NCBI GenBank assembly: GCA_018524725.1
Contig: JAEUWP010000609.1
Coordinates: 1 to 14,253 of the forward strand
DNA from: Podaxis mareebaensis
Taxonomy: Eukaryota > Basidiomycota > Agaricomycetes > Agaricales > Agaricaceae
Length of the DNA: 14,253 bases
Direction of reading: 5' to 3'
The translations under genes were made by a program, and so were the position numbers. The notes under the pieces were generated by a model, which did not search any database, had not been told where the DNA came from, and saw only the letters and a list, made by a program, of their open reading frames with translations. Position 1 is the stretch's first letter. Each line of letters starts with the position of its first letter. Positions 14,060 through 14,253 of this stretch are shown here, one piece after another.

Positions 14060-14253
14060 ATAAGGTCAATAAGGCGCTAGTAAGTGACCCACCGATCTTA
14101 TATGCTTTTATTCAGGCCGACTCCTGAGAATAAAATCAATGTAACCTTATTGGTCCTTACTCAGCACAATAAATTTGGAATTATTTTGCTGGCCAATTAG
14201 TGCAACTTGGCCCACAGCATCAGGAAAAACGTCATTTCCTCATTCATCTAAAT
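14026..14253. repeat. start of a 192-bp head-to-tail duplication, cut by the window end
   Basis: The 36 bases at 14026-14061 recur exactly at 14218-14253, the last bases of the window, 192 bp away. The base before each copy differs (C versus G), so the left boundary is sharp. The right boundary lies outside the window. The simplest reading is a tandem duplication whose unit 1 is 14026-14217. The period is a multiple of three. Confidence 0.8.
14099..14104 (-). promoter_or_regulatory. TATA-like box facing left
   Basis: TATAAG on the minus strand, 44 nt before the ATG of the reverse 112-codon frame, with a CCAAT at 14153-14149. It lies inside the duplicated 192-bp unit. Confidence 0.3.

Noticed and set aside
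1..14253. CRISPR arrays, rRNA, transposons or a multi-gene novel system
   Set aside because: No spaced direct-repeat array, rRNA core, transposase motif or terminal inverted repeats were seen. The genes present are unrelated housekeeping and hydrolase genes.

Overview
This window is nuclear DNA from a filamentous fungus, most likely an Agaricomycete (mushroom-forming basidiomycete). Coding sequence is dense on both strands. Introns are short, mostly 48-75 nt, with GT-AG ends and CTGAC/CTAA-like branch points. Two of the alpha/beta hydrolases look like types common in Agaricomycetes, and two orphan proteins are serine-rich and low in complexity. I saw no prokaryotic operon, CRISPR array, rRNA, convincing tRNA or transposon. 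All gene models were spliced by eye.

Layout, left to right. (1) 1-777: a short degenerate tandem repeat, a possible last exon of a gene cut by the window edge, then non-coding sequence. (2) 778-1587 (-): an orphan low-complexity protein with its own TATA box. (3) 2500-3798 (+): an intronless epoxide-hydrolase-type alpha/beta hydrolase. (4) 4094-4751 (-): the gene for AC19 (RPC19/POLR1D), a subunit shared by RNA polymerases I and III, broken into five very short exons and easy to miss in an ORF scan. (5) 5402-6024 (+): a two-exon basidiomycete-type protein of unknown function behind a strong TATA/pyrimidine-rich promoter. (6) 6619-9989 (+): a complete EXO1 (5'-3' exonuclease and flap endonuclease of mismatch repair and end resection), with MluI-cell-cycle-box motifs upstream and a tiny uORF ending 2 nt before its start. 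(7) 9990-11339: mostly non-coding, with one doubtful spliced coding candidate. (8) 11340-12035 (-): PIG-P, a subunit of the first enzyme of GPI-anchor synthesis, three exons. (9) 12149-13420 (-): a five-exon serine alpha/beta hydrolase. (10) 13673-14253: competing promoter and secreted-protein signals on opposite strands, and the start of a 192-bp head-to-tail duplication cut by the window end.

The genes do not form one pathway. Three are housekeeping (AC19, EXO1, PIG-P), two are hydrolases of unknown substrate, and two are lineage-type orphans. I did not find a convincing new multi-gene system. The most informative points are the MBF-type promoter of EXO1 together with its uORF, the MLH1-binding, KEN and SUMO-interaction motifs in the EXO1 tail, the unresolved sense/antisense secreted-protein locus, and the edge duplication.
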